Under the pieces are notes generated by a model, which did not search any database, was not told the DNA's origin, and was given only the letters and a program-made list of their open reading frames with translations. From Synechococcus sp. MVIR-18-1 (GTDB taxonomy: Bacteria > Cyanobacteriota > Cyanobacteriia > PCC-6307 > Cyanobiaceae), in the NCBI RefSeq assembly GCF_014279835.1, contig NZ_CP047942.1, positions 2,356,001 through 2,420,000 of the forward strand: DNA of 64,000 nt. Direction: 5' to 3'. Positions 1 through 7,828 of this stretch are shown here, in pieces. A program made the position numbers and the translations under genes. The stretch's first letter is position 1. Every line of letters starts with the position of its first letter.

Positions 1-39
1 ACCAGCGTTGCGATACCGCGCGATCAGGTCTTTAGACAT
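1..39 (-). CDS. 5' end of a truncated CDS, product unknown
   Basis: Thirteen codons read MSKDLIARYRNAG before the window edge. The ATG shares one base with the TGA stop of the upstream gene (a TGATG junction), which suggests translational coupling and one operon. Too little is present to name the product. The call rests on the stop/start junction and an open frame to the edge. Confidence 0.5.
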   Translation of the reverse strand, partial: MSKDLIARYRNAG

Positions 40-539
40 CAGGATTCAGGACGTTTCCAAGGGATCGCAACAACGCCATCAAGGGCTTGCCACTGACTTT
101 GGTCAGCTGTTACGAGCTCGAGCAAATCAGCCCTCTCTAAGGCACGGGTTAGACGTTCCGGTGCCAGCACCGAGGGATCTTGCGGGGCTTGAGACAGCAA
201 CAGCACTTGAGCATCAGCTGGATCCGCCAAGACATGGAGTTCAAGATCCCCCAACTCTCGTTCAAAAAATGTGCGACGCATCCGCATCGTGATCGGCTCC
301 CCCAGAGACCTCGCGAAGTGCTCAAGGCTGTCTGTATCCCCTGAAAGGCCGCAATTCAAGGCAAGCCAAATCATTAATTTCGCCCAGCCATCCACCGTCC
401 AAAGCGGTTGAAAACTGAGCCGGTGCTGTCGAATCAGCTCCAAAAGGGCAAAGTCCACAAGGGTTCCTTGCAGCTGATCAGAGTCCGGAAGGCCCATATC
501 AAACATCGTCTTCGAGACATCTTCCCTGCCGAAGGTCAA
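39..539 (-). CDS. conserved hypothetical protein (166 aa)
   Basis: An open frame of 166 residues, mostly acidic, with no signal peptide or membrane segment. It reads like a soluble alpha/beta protein; a Trp-rich stretch (WTVDGWAKLMIW) lies in the middle, and the C-terminal half has paired hydrophobic strands. I do not recognise a characterised family; it resembles hypothetical proteins of marine picocyanobacteria. The start could also be the Met at residue 12 (MFDMGLP). It is divergent from the gene at 569, with only 29 bp between the starts, so both promoters must overlap there. It is coupled by a TGATG junction to the next gene on the minus strand. Confidence 0.6.
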   Translation of the reverse strand: MTFGREDVSKTMFDMGLPDSDQLQGTLVDFALLELIRQHRLSFQPLWTVDGWAKLMIWLALNCGLSGDTDSLEHFARSLGEPITMRMRRTFFERELGDLELHVLADPADAQVLLLSQAPQDPSVLAPERLTRALERADLLELVTADQSQWQALDGVVAIPWKRPES

Positions 540-568
540 AATGGTGGTGCTATCGATCGACTCTGGCC

Positions 569-826
569 ATGACCCTGGATCTCAACGATCCCGAACTCGA
601 GTTCTCGGATCTGGTGTACGCCTATCAGAGCTGGGTGATGGCCGTCATCAATGACGAGAAGCTCGAAGGCGATGACCTCCTCCTGACGGACGAGATCGCC
701 GAGGATGCTCTCAACGCCATGAGATTCCTTCCAGGCGAAGTCACCAGTGCAATTGAAACGTCTCTAGCCCGTGTCTACGACGTCGATGCCGACGAATTAG
801 CGGAATTGCTCTTCCCCGAAGACTGA
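569..826 (+). CDS. small acidic conserved hypothetical protein (85 aa)
   Basis: An 85-residue, strongly acidic, soluble protein rich in Asp, Glu and Leu; it looks all-helical. No catalytic motif is seen. It is probably one of the small conserved cyanobacterial proteins of unknown function. It lies 39 bp before the SDR gene on the same strand and may be cotranscribed with it. The ATG at 569 gives a full frame (MTLDLNDPELEFSDL). Confidence 0.6.
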   Translation: MTLDLNDPELEFSDLVYAYQSWVMAVINDEKLEGDDLLLTDEIAEDALNAMRFLPGEVTSAIETSLARVYDVDADELAELLFPED

Positions 827-865
827 TTCGAACAGCGAGACTGGATCTTCTCTGACGTCTGCTCC

Positions 866-1783
866 ATGGGCTGGACCCTGAAGGACATCCCAGACCAAAC
901 GGGACGTGTGGCCCTCGTCACTGGGGCCAACAGCGGCCTGGGTTTGGAAACCAGTCGTGCGCTTTTAGAAAAAGGCGCAACCGTGCTCATGGCTTGCCGC
1001 AGCCAACGCAAAAGCGAAGAGGCACGACGCGACTTGCTGGATCAAGGCACAACGGGCGTTGACCTGCTGGATCTTGATTTATCCGATCTCAATAGTGTTG
1101 AGCGCTGCGCCAACGTTGTCCGAGAGCGTTATGGCCGCCTGGACCTGTTGATGAACAACGCTGGCCTGATGGCACCTCCACGGCGGTTGAGCGTTCAAGG
1201 CTTCGAAATGCAGTTTGCCGTGAACCATCTCGGGCACATGGCACTCACCCAACAGCTTCTTCCCCTGATGGAAGGCCGCCAAGATGCGCGGGTGGTCACT
1301 GTGACGTCTGGTGCGCAATATTTCGGCAAAATGGCGTGGTCAGATCTGCAGGGCGAGCAGCGCTATGACCGATGGAGCGCCTACTGCCAGAGCAAATTGG
1401 CCAACGTGATGTTTGCACTCGAGCTCAATCAGCGGCTTCAACAGCACAACAGCACCGTGATCTCTCTCGCCGCCCATCCAGGCCTCGCCCGCACCAACCT
1501 TCAACCGGTCTCCGTCGCCGCGACCGGAGCCTGGCAAGAGTCTCTGGCCTACCGAATCATGGACCCCTTATTTCAAAGCGCAGCGATGGGTGCACTCCCC
1601 CAACTCCATGCAGCAACAGCAAGCGTGAAAGGTGGAGAGCACTTCGGTCCGGGTGGCTTTGCAGCCATGCGCGGAATGCCGACACGTCAACCTGTGGCCC
1701 GTACAGCCCGAGACACCGAACAACGCAAGCGCCTTTGGACGACCAGCGAAGACATGATTCAATCCAATACGCGCAAGGTCTGA
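866..1783 (+). CDS. short-chain dehydrogenase/reductase (protochlorophyllide-reductase/retinol-dehydrogenase-like)
   Basis: A 305-residue classical SDR oxidoreductase expected to use NAD(P)H. The Rossmann glycine motif TGANSGLG is near residue 19, the NNAG motif near residue 95, a catalytic Ser in the VTSGAQ strand, and the YxxxK pair is in AYCQSK near residue 162. The length and the C-terminal extension resemble the WW-domain oxidoreductase/retinol dehydrogenase/light-dependent POR branch, but the POR-specific cysteines are not evident, so a POR role is not supported. The substrate is unknown. The Fur-family regulator follows 6 bp downstream on the same strand, which suggests one transcript. 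Confidence 0.85.
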   Translation: MGWTLKDIPDQTGRVALVTGANSGLGLETSRALLEKGATVLMACRSQRKSEEARRDLLDQGTTGVDLLDLDLSDLNSVERCANVVRERYGRLDLLMNNAGLMAPPRRLSVQGFEMQFAVNHLGHMALTQQLLPLMEGRQDARVVTVTSGAQYFGKMAWSDLQGEQRYDRWSAYCQSKLANVMFALELNQRLQQHNSTVISLAAHPGLARTNLQPVSVAATGAWQESLAYRIMDPLFQSAAMGALPQLHAATASVKGGEHFGPGGFAAMRGMPTRQPVARTARDTEQRKRLWTTSEDMIQSNTRKV

Positions 1784-1789
1784 ATCACC

Positions 1790-2188
1790 ATGAAGACCCA
1801 GCCGACAGCGAGCCGACAGCGACAACAGCGCCTTCTTGACGCCTTGCGTGGCTGCGGTGACGAAATGAGTGGTCAACAGCTCCATCGGCTCTTAGAGAAC
1901 GGATCCAGCGCCATGGGACTGGCCACGGTGTACAGAAACCTCAGACAACTGCAGCAGCAGGGTCTTGTGCGCTGCCGGCATCTACCCACCGGGGAGGCCC
2001 TTTATGCCCCGATCGAGCAGGACCGCCATCACCTCACCTGTGTGGACTGTGGAAGCACCAAAGCATTGGATCACTGTCCTATTCACGGACTCTCAATCTC
2101 AACCGAAGAGCAGTCTGGCTTCAAGATGTTGTTCCACACCTTGGAATTCTTCGGTATTTGCTCTGAGTGCCAACACAATCACCCTTAG
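1790..2188 (+). CDS. Fur-family metalloregulator, probably Zur-like
   Basis: A 132-residue DNA-binding repressor of the Fur superfamily. The winged helix with GLATVYRNLRQL (about residues 43–54) is the family recognition helix. HH at 80–81, C84-x2-C87 and C124-x2-C127 form the structural zinc site and part of the metal-sensing site. Both CxxC pairs and the short compact form fit Zur, but PerR or Fur cannot be excluded from sequence alone. It follows the SDR gene by 6 bp and is likely cotranscribed. The regulator probably represses metal-uptake genes elsewhere; no target operator was identified here. Confidence 0.8.
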   Translation: MKTQPTASRQRQQRLLDALRGCGDEMSGQQLHRLLENGSSAMGLATVYRNLRQLQQQGLVRCRHLPTGEALYAPIEQDRHHLTCVDCGSTKALDHCPIHGLSISTEEQSGFKMLFHTLEFFGICSECQHNHP

Positions 2189-2206
2189 CAATCCTGGGAA
2201 TCCTGA

Positions 2207-2410
2207 TCAGATCTCACGACACAGATTGGCGGCAAAGGTTCGTTTCTCGGCAAAACTACCCTTCGCTTCCTTAATCGCTTCATCCATGCAATGGTCGAAA
2301 TTTCGAGCCTGATTTGCGATCGGGGCAATTTGAATCGCAAAATAAATCACAGAAAATGTGGCTAGCACCGGATAAAGGTGGGCATTGATCTGGTCGCGGA
2401 CTTTAGACAT
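2207..2410 (-). CDS. small single-pass membrane protein, unknown function (67 aa)
   Basis: A 67-residue protein with one hydrophobic segment (about residues 11–30, LYPVLATFSVIYFAIQIAPI) followed by a charged helix and two Cys near the C-terminus (HCMDEA, NLCREI). It resembles small conserved proteins of marine Synechococcus and Prochlorococcus. No function can be assigned. It is convergent with the Zur-like gene, with 18 bp between the stops. Confidence 0.5.
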   Translation of the reverse strand: MSKVRDQINAHLYPVLATFSVIYFAIQIAPIANQARNFDHCMDEAIKEAKGSFAEKRTFAANLCREI

Positions 2411-2693
2411 GGACGTGGGGAAGCGGGTTGCTTAATTATTACCAATCATCCCCTCAAAAGCAGGAATTAAATGCAAATCGTTTCGTTGTTCGCTGCACAG
2501 AAACTCCATCAAAGCTCACCATGAGAATCACAATCAAACATTAGCTATAAAGCTAAATAGCATTTGAAGCACTCGCTAGAGCTATTGAACATGACATCCT
2601 TATTGATAGCAGACAATTAGCATCCAAAGAGATTTGCACCGCAAACTGATTGCTATCCTCAAGAAAATCAAATAGAGGTTTGAAGTATAAATA

Positions 2694-2720
2694 ATAAAAA
2701 GCCCCGCTCAAAACGGGGCA
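2694..2720 (-). terminator. Rho-independent terminator
   Basis: On the minus strand GCCCCG is followed by a 7-nt loop, CGGGGC and a run of Ts. The stem arms are 2714–2719 and 2701–2706; the U tract corresponds to 2696–2700. It closes the secreted-protein gene whose stop is at 2761. Confidence 0.8.
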
Positions 2721-2760
2721 TGGTAAACATTGAATCAACGAGTCCAGACTCAAGCAGATC

Positions 2761-3120
2761 TCACCATTTCACGCGGATATCCCCACCATTGGGTCCCTGG
2801 AATGTGACACCACCCTGTGGCCTCTGAGGTTCATAGCGAGGCCCCCAATTAATAGGTCTGCGCCCTTGCCACCAGTCTCCGTTGCGCTTACAAGCGCCAC
2901 GACCTTCATAGTGATAGCCGATCGCACAAACTTGATGATCCCGCCTCTTCTTGGGCTTGCAATAGCCAGAGCCGTAACCCGCTCCTGTCTGAACCCAGTG
3001 CCGATTAGGGCCACAATTTTGTGCCGCACTCACAGGCACACCCACAAAAGAGAGAGATTGCAATGCGGCAAAGCATACGATCGCCGCATGTTCAACTTTC
3101 AGCATCAATTTCAACCTCAA
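2761..3120 (-). CDS. small secreted Cys-containing protein, unknown function (119 aa)
   Basis: A 119-residue protein with an N-terminal signal peptide (hydrophobic core about residues 10–30, cleavage likely after VSA-A). The mature part is basic and rich in Gly, Arg, Trp and Pro, with four cysteines (near 36, 54, 66 and 77) that could form two disulfides. Repeated GPN and GYG motifs suggest a compact extracytoplasmic protein. No family is recognised. The start may be the Met at residue 1 or 6. It is followed by a good terminator, so it is a single-gene unit. Confidence 0.6.
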   Translation of the reverse strand: MRLKLMLKVEHAAIVCFAALQSLSFVGVPVSAAQNCGPNRHWVQTGAGYGSGYCKPKKRRDHQVCAIGYHYEGRGACKRNGDWWQGRRPINWGPRYEPQRPQGGVTFQGPNGGDIRVKW

Positions 3121-3396
3121 ACTTCAACCATGGCACTGATCTAGATTAATATCGGCTATTCGTTGCAATCGTTGCAAATCACTTTAGTGAGCCCATGCCA
3201 AAGGGCAAAAGAAGGCAGATCATGACATCCAAGCGGATGGATGACCTTCAAAGCGATCCCGGGAGAGCACTTGCATTTAGCCACAAGAACCTATCGACAG
3301 TTCAGCTCAAATGCGTGTTCGGCTGATGGGGGGATTTCCCTGTCACGCACCGATCGATCAACTAGCGATAGTTACTGGGTTCTGAACTGAATCAAA

Positions 3397-3567
3397 ATGT
3401 CTACTGAAATTCGAAATTGGGAAGTTGTTGCTAAAGCCATGGAGGCAACTGGCGCCACATCGAGCCAGATGTATCAACGCGCCAAAGCATTAGCTCAAGG
3501 CAAGCTTGACCCAATGCCAACCAGTTTTCCAGAGGCTCCATACAGCATCTCGGCTGTTCTTGGTTGA
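3397..3567 (+). CDS. small conserved hypothetical protein (56 aa)
   Basis: A complete 56-codon frame from ATG at 3397 to TGA at 3567, beginning MSTEIRNWEVVAKAMEATG. The first 38 residues look like two amphipathic helices and the end is Pro-rich. There is no signal or membrane segment. It resembles tiny picocyanobacterial proteins of unknown function. No strong ribosome-binding site precedes it, which is common in these genomes. Confidence 0.5.
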   Translation: MSTEIRNWEVVAKAMEATGATSSQMYQRAKALAQGKLDPMPTSFPEAPYSISAVLG

Positions 3568-3668
3568 TCGCGACACACCACCAATCCTGCCTTACAACGT
3601 GTCCCACCGTCCTCACCGGAGGCCGGACACAATTCATTCAGGTCCAACAGCAGCTCAACAGAAGTTTT

Positions 3669-3851
3669 ATGACCACCCATCAGACCTTCAAACGCTACGC
3701 AATCCGATATCGAGACTCATCCGGTTGCTCTTACGAAGACAATGTTTACGCTTCAGATGCAATGGAAGCACAAAATCTAGCGATGGAATTCAATGAAGAA
3801 CTCCAGAGAAGACCACATAGCATCACAGCTGTTCTACAAAGCCCCGACTAG
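3669..3851 (+). CDS. small conserved hypothetical protein (60 aa)
   Basis: Sixty residues from ATG at 3669 (MTTHQTFKRYAIRYRDSSG), forming a predicted beta-hairpin then a helix (DAMEAQNLAMEFNEEL). The pattern 'YAIRYRDS…A.DA.EA…A.EF' resembles small single-domain hypothetical proteins of picocyanobacteria. The frame stays open upstream to 3564, but that extension has no clear coding character and overlaps the previous gene's end, so the internal ATG is preferred. The next 289 bp (3852–4140) are AT-rich and hold only one 25-codon frame, which I do not call. Confidence 0.45.
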   Translation: MTTHQTFKRYAIRYRDSSGCSYEDNVYASDAMEAQNLAMEFNEELQRRPHSITAVLQSPD

Positions 3852-4140
3852 AGATTTTGCGTAAATAAATCAAATAAATAAATAGATGGCAAAAATCGTA
3901 ATAGCACCGTGATTTGGATTAGTCATATTAATCATGGCCTGAGTTCATCAGATCAAATACTTGATTTTCAGTAGCAGATGCTGGGTATGGCTTCCATGAA
4001 CGTGCAAAAAAGCTCAATGACGATTAGCAATGATTGGGTTCGTTGCTTCCATCGTCACAGAATGGATGACTGAAGAGAGCTTGATACACGCTATTGAGCT
4101 TTGACAGAGTCACGCTAGATCAACTTATTTAATCAAAAAC

Positions 4141-4320
4141 ATGAAAGTTTTCTCGGCAATTGCTGTTATCACCCTGATCACAACTCCAGCCCAAGCAAGC
4201 ATGAGAACAAAGGTCCCAAACCTCTTAATGGAAAAACTTTATTATGCAGAAGGACGTCAACACAAAGACCATCCGCTTCATGGGTCTTTTTCCGACCTCT
4301 GTTGTGGTGCAGATAGCTGA
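4141..4320 (+). CDS. small secreted protein of the 'YYAEGRQH…HPLHGS' family (59 aa)
   Basis: Fifty-nine residues with a clear signal peptide (MKVFSAIAVITLITTPAQA, cleavage near residue 19). The mature 40 residues hold LYYAEGRQH and HPLHGSF, then a CC pair. The C-terminal 29 residues match the protein at 53614–53832 in 22 positions, so the two are paralogues in this window. The third-position differences between the copies show long divergence under protein-level constraint. No function is known to me. The following 210 bp up to the ferredoxin stop hold nothing I can identify. Confidence 0.6.
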   Translation: MKVFSAIAVITLITTPAQASMRTKVPNLLMEKLYYAEGRQHKDHPLHGSFSDLCCGADS

Positions 4321-4530
4321 GGCCATCAACAATCCTCATACAACGAGTGAATAAATAAAGCACTCAGGAGTATTAAAGTGAACAAATATACCGAAACCAT
4401 CAAACTGGGTTCATATAATAAGTCTGTTCAACGACATCTCCCTAAGCTCCACACTCAAACGTCCAAAACAATGATGATTTATTGGTCCATCTCATTCTAG
4501 ATAGCATCGAGCTGTTAATCCACGATTGAC

Positions 4531-4824
4531 TCAATAAAGATCATCTTCCGCATTTGCAGTCACTGAACAGTCACTAACGGGATACGAAACACACAAAAGA
4601 GCAAAGCCTGCAGCTATCTGGTCATCATCCAGGAAACTCTGATCACTTTGATCGATTGAGCCCGTCATTACTTTCCCAGCACAAGTAGAACATGCACCCG
4701 CTCGACAGGAATATGGCATATCGATTCCATTCTCTTCAGCAGCATCAAGGATATATTGATCATCTGGGCAATTGAAAACTGTTTCCTTCCCATCAGCAAG
4801 GATTGTTACCTTAAAATCAGCCAT
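4531..4824 (-). CDS. plant-type [2Fe-2S] ferredoxin
   Basis: A 97-residue soluble one-electron carrier. The cluster ligands are C40, C45 and C48 ([10 protein letters not shown]) and C78 (LLCVSYP), the standard spacing for photosynthetic ferredoxins. Length and acidic character are normal. In the cell it accepts electrons from photosystem I and would serve FNR, NirA (encoded in this window) and other reductases. Its divergence from canonical PetF ([12 protein letters not shown]; end NAEDDLY) suggests it may be a secondary isoform. It stands alone, with no operon partner visible. Confidence 0.9.
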   Translation of the reverse strand: MADFKVTILADGKETVFNCPDDQYILDAAEENGIDMPYSCRAGACSTCAGKVMTGSIDQSDQSFLDDDQIAAGFALLCVSYPVSDCSVTANAEDDLY

Positions 4825-4828
4825 TTAC

Positions 4829-5029
4829 AGAATTGCGATTGAGAGTGTTTTAGCCATTCCCGCTTGGCGAAAGCGAAAAATCAACAACTCCACACTTGAA
4901 CACATCATTGAATCATCAGCTACATCACTACCCAATAATACTGCTATACAAATGAGCTCTAAGACTGTCAAAAAGTACCTTTATACCGCACAAAAGAAAT
5001 TAAAAGAAGATACATTGGAGCATTTCTAA
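4829..5029 (+). pseudogene. possible remnant of a LuxR-type helix-turn-helix protein
   Basis: An open frame without a good start codon begins inside the ferredoxin 5' region and ends at 5029. Its last part, QMSSKTVKKYLYTAQKKL, resembles the recognition helix of LuxR/FixJ-type domains ('iSpkTVk.hl..i.rKL'). The only internal ATG leaves 25 residues. I read it as a degraded fragment of a regulator, or a chance open frame. Evidence is weak. Confidence 0.2.
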
Positions 5030-5103
5030 TTAAATATTGAATATATTTTCCTTAGGGCCATAAGATCAAATCTATACCCAAAACTAGTCTGCCAGGCGAA
5101 GCC

Positions 5104-5304
5104 TTATCCAGCTTCAAGCTCAAACGACTGCTCAAGCAAACATCTGAAGAGCTGATCTTTACTTTCAGCTAGAAACTGTTGTTCGAGAGGATCACCACCA
5201 GGCCAATTACGAAGCGCGTCACATGTTGTTTTGTACGCTAATCGCAATGCCTCATGGCTCAAGTGAACGGTGGCGACGATTTCTTCAGAATAATCTTGTG
5301 ACAT
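5104..5304 (-). CDS. small acidic hypothetical protein (66 aa)
   Basis: A 66-residue soluble protein (MSQDYSEEIVATVHLSHEAL), predicted mostly helical, with one Cys in each half. It lies 11 bp after the small gene at 5316–5474 on the same strand, so the two form a likely bicistron. No family function is recognised. The pairing of two tiny conserved proteins is its main context clue. Confidence 0.45.
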   Translation of the reverse strand: MSQDYSEEIVATVHLSHEALRLAYKTTCDALRNWPGGDPLEQQFLAESKDQLFRCLLEQSFELEAG

Positions 5305-5315
5305 TAGATAACTCG

Positions 5316-5474
5316 CTATTTTTCTGAAATCACGCGTGCAGTGGCAGCCTTTTGCATGAAGTAAAGGTCTAAAAGCTGTCCAGCAACTTCTTTGAGCTCA
5401 TCCAGGTCACTGGCTTGCTGGATAGCCCCCTGAAGCTGAAGCTTCTCGAATTGAAAGTGGAGAGGCAAACTCAT
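5316..5474 (-). CDS. small hypothetical protein (52 aa)
   Basis: A complete 52-codon frame starting MSLPLHFQFEKLQLQGAI. It is soluble and helical, with a conserved-looking Leu-rich core (LDELKEVAGQLLDLYF). It resembles short picocyanobacterial proteins of unknown function. It is upstream of, and likely cotranscribed with, the gene at 5104–5304. The following 255 bp up to the tRNA hold only overlapping short frames that I reject. Confidence 0.5.
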   Translation of the reverse strand: MSLPLHFQFEKLQLQGAIQQASDLDELKEVAGQLLDLYFMQKAATARVISEK

Positions 5475-5729
5475 GGCGCAGCGGTATCTCCAAACGAATG
5501 TAAAGAACTATCAAGATTCGATTGGTAGTCATTTCTACTCAAAGCAAATCAAGTTCAAAGCATGGGGCAACGACAGCCCTCATTCCCCTTCTGTACCAAA
5601 GGCAAACGCATTCAGCGCACATCAGGCTGTGCCGCCGCAACCTCCCGCAAGCAACACATAAACGGGCATCACCCTTCTCCAAAGCGTCAAAAAGCCGTGT
5701 GCTACTGGGCTATTGAGGGTGAGCCGAAA

Positions 5730-5801
<72 letters not shown>

Positions 5802-5860
5802 TTGCACAGGGATTCTGCCTGAAGGTGTCAGGCTATGTCCAACACAGTGCTTCAACAAGG

Positions 5861-6373
5861 ATGGCTTCCGGCCGGGAGCACGATCGAGCCACCTGTGTGC
5901 TGGCTTTGCTCTATGGGGTCATTTGGTGGCCATGGCTGGGGATCAGCGGTGCTTCCTGCAGTGGACTGGCCTTTTTGTTCGGCGGACTCTTTCTTTCACC
6001 TGATCTCGATATTAATTCCAGGCCCTATCAACGTTGGGGTGTGCTGCGCTGGCTGTGGTGGCCCTACCAACGCCTGATCCGACACCGCTCGATGTTGTCG
6101 CACAGCCCTTTTCTAGGAACGGCCACTCGGATCATCTATCTCAGCTTTTTCGTGGCAACCGTTAGCTGGCTAGGTAGCCCTTGGGGAACCCCTACGCCAG
6201 AGCAATGGGAGAGCTGGCTGCAACAGACATGGAACGAATCATCAAACTCCGTTCTGGTCGTGCTGATTGGCCTTGAAGCGAGCGCTTGGCTGCATCTGAT
6301 TCAGGACGGTGACCCCATGCCAAGACTGCCGATCAAGCTTCAGTGGCTTCGCAAGAGAAGACGCCGTCGTTGA
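5861..6373 (+). CDS. DUF2227-type putative metal-binding membrane protein
   Basis: About 170 residues, with motifs MASGREHDRAT at the N-terminus, LSPDLDINS near residue 47 and HRSMLSHSP near residue 75. These His/Asp motifs are typical of the cyanobacterial 'putative metal-binding protein' family (DUF2227), which resembles membrane-bound metal-dependent hydrolases of the YdjM/LexA-induced type. Three or four hydrophobic segments and a basic C-terminus are visible. The frame stays open to 5825, but the GREHD motif normally sits at the very N-terminus, so ATG 5861 is chosen. mazG follows 33 bp later on the same strand. Confidence 0.7.
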   Translation: MASGREHDRATCVLALLYGVIWWPWLGISGASCSGLAFLFGGLFLSPDLDINSRPYQRWGVLRWLWWPYQRLIRHRSMLSHSPFLGTATRIIYLSFFVATVSWLGSPWGTPTPEQWESWLQQTWNESSNSVLVVLIGLEASAWLHLIQDGDPMPRLPIKLQWLRKRRRRR

Positions 6374-6406
6374 CTCAGGGCAACAAAGACTCCTCGACCT
6401 GCCCCC

Positions 6407-7255
6407 ATGAGCGACGCCATGCACGATCTGGTCGAGGTGATCGCGCAATTGCGCGATCCCAACCACGGTTGCCCTTGGGACCTCAAGCAAACGCATCAGA
6501 CCTTGGTGCCTTACGTCTTGGAAGAAGCTCACGAAGTCGTGGACGCGATCCGCCATGGCGATGATCGGCACCTCAAAGAGGAGCTAGGCGATCTGCTCCT
6601 GCAAGTCGTGCTGCACGCCCAACTCGCTCAAGAACAACAGCGCTTCGATCTCGAGGCGATTGCTCGTGGAATCACTGAGAAGTTGATTCGCCGCCATCCG
6701 CATGTTTTTGGCACTGCAGAGGCCCATGACAGCGAAACCGTCTCCGCGAATTGGGACGCCATCAAAGCCGCAGAACAAGCCGAGCGGGGCGAAAGTCCCT
6801 CCAACTCAACCAGCCCGTTGAGTGCTCAACTCACCAGAAAAGTTCGCGGACAACCAGCTCTGGCTGGAGCCATGACCATCTCGCGTAAAGCCGCCAAAGC
6901 AGGGTTTGAGTGGGATGACATGCAAGGGGTTTGGGACAAAGTGCATGAGGAGCTGGATGAACTCAAAGAAGCGGTGTCCTCCGGTGATCCAAAGCACGCC
7001 CAAGAAGAGCTCGGCGACCTGCTGTTCACGCTTGTGAATGTGGCTCGCTGGTGTGACATCCAGCCGGAAGAAGGCCTAGCAGGCACCAACCAGCGCTTTC
7101 TTGATCGCTTCTCTCGCGTGGAAGCCGCTCTGGGGGGAGACCTCCAAGACCGCAGCATCAAGGAACTGGAGACGGTTTGGCAGCAAGCGAAACTGGCAAT
7201 CCGTGCGGAACAAGCCTCCAGCCCCGTAGCTCGCAACAACCATCCCGATTTGTGA
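6407..7255 (+). CDS. mazG: nucleoside triphosphate pyrophosphohydrolase MazG
   Basis: A 282-residue full-length MazG with two MazG domains. Domain 1 has GCPWDLKQTH, the metal-binding LEEAHEVVDA and EELGDLLLQVV. Domain 2 has WDKVHEELDELKEA and EELGDLLFTLVN. The enzyme hydrolyses (d)NTPs to NMP and pyrophosphate, cleaning non-canonical nucleotides from the pool, and in E. coli it also moderates the stringent response. Its length and two-domain layout match the family. It is convergent with the arfB-like gene. Confidence 0.93.
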   Translation: MSDAMHDLVEVIAQLRDPNHGCPWDLKQTHQTLVPYVLEEAHEVVDAIRHGDDRHLKEELGDLLLQVVLHAQLAQEQQRFDLEAIARGITEKLIRRHPHVFGTAEAHDSETVSANWDAIKAAEQAERGESPSNSTSPLSAQLTRKVRGQPALAGAMTISRKAAKAGFEWDDMQGVWDKVHEELDELKEAVSSGDPKHAQEELGDLLFTLVNVARWCDIQPEEGLAGTNQRFLDRFSRVEAALGGDLQDRSIKELETVWQQAKLAIRAEQASSPVARNNHPDL

Positions 7256-7271
7256 GCATGAAGCCCAGCGT

Positions 7272-7706
7272 TCAATCGTCCAATGACGGACGCTGTTGGC
7301 GATTTTTTTTGATCTGACTGCGACGCCCCTTGGCCTCAAGGCGTCGCTTCACGGCACCTCGACCTGGACGCGTAGCTCGGCGCTGTGGAGGCGGTGGCTT
7401 CAAGCCTTCTCGCAATAAATCAGCCAATCGAGCCATCGCTCGCTGGCGGTTTTGCCACTGAGAGCGCTCCTCTGCAGCCACCACACGCACGCAGCCATCC
7501 GCTAATCGCGATGCCAGCACCTCCATCAGCCGTTGTCGGCGAAAGGGGCCCAGCACCGCCGAATTCGCCAGATCAAACACCAGCTCAACCCGAGAATCCG
7601 TGGTGTTAACCCCCTGCCCACCTGGACCTGAGGCGCGGGAAAATCGCCATTGAAGCTCCCTCGAGGGGATCACCAGGCGAGCATTCACGGTGAGATCCTG
7701 GGGCAT
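7272..7706 (-). CDS. arfB: ArfB/YaeJ-like peptidyl-tRNA hydrolase (ribosome rescue)
   Basis: A 144-residue class I release-factor-like protein containing only the catalytic domain. The GGQ motif is in SGPGGQGVNTTDSRV (about residues 26–40) and the C-terminal tail is very basic (RRLEAKGRRSQIKKNRQQR). In the family the tail enters the empty mRNA channel of stalled ribosomes and GGQ hydrolyses peptidyl-tRNA. It lacks the codon-recognition domain of RF1/RF2, which separates it from prfA and prfB. Convergent with mazG (16 bp between the stops) and divergent from speE. Confidence 0.88.
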   Translation of the reverse strand: MPQDLTVNARLVIPSRELQWRFSRASGPGGQGVNTTDSRVELVFDLANSAVLGPFRRQRLMEVLASRLADGCVRVVAAEERSQWQNRQRAMARLADLLREGLKPPPPQRRATRPGRGAVKRRLEAKGRRSQIKKNRQQRPSLDD

Positions 7707-7828
7707 CGATCCAGCACTCCTTCAGTGCATCCATCGCTGAACGAGCGATTGACACCCCTGACCTTGGCATCACGCCATCCAACCGGTGCTGGTTTTAGCT
7801 GGATAGAGCGAACGTCCAGCGCCCCGCC

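Noticed and set aside
866-1783. Light-dependent protochlorophyllide reductase (por)
   Set aside because: General SDR motifs are present, but the POR-specific cysteines and loop are not evident.
2553-2753. 66-codon minus-strand frame
   Set aside because: It spans the terminator at 2694–2720, and codon use looks random.
3195-3326. 43-codon frame (MPKGKRRQIMTS…)
   Set aside because: No conserved feature, overlapping possible promoter regions; likely chance.
4772-4828. Start of an 85-codon plus-strand frame
   Set aside because: It runs antisense through the ferredoxin N-terminus, which is certain; only the part after 4829 has any independent character.
7301-7310. T run after a possible hairpin between mazG and arfB as a terminator
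   Set aside because: The T run encodes the Lys-rich tail of ArfB on the other strand and the stem is weak.
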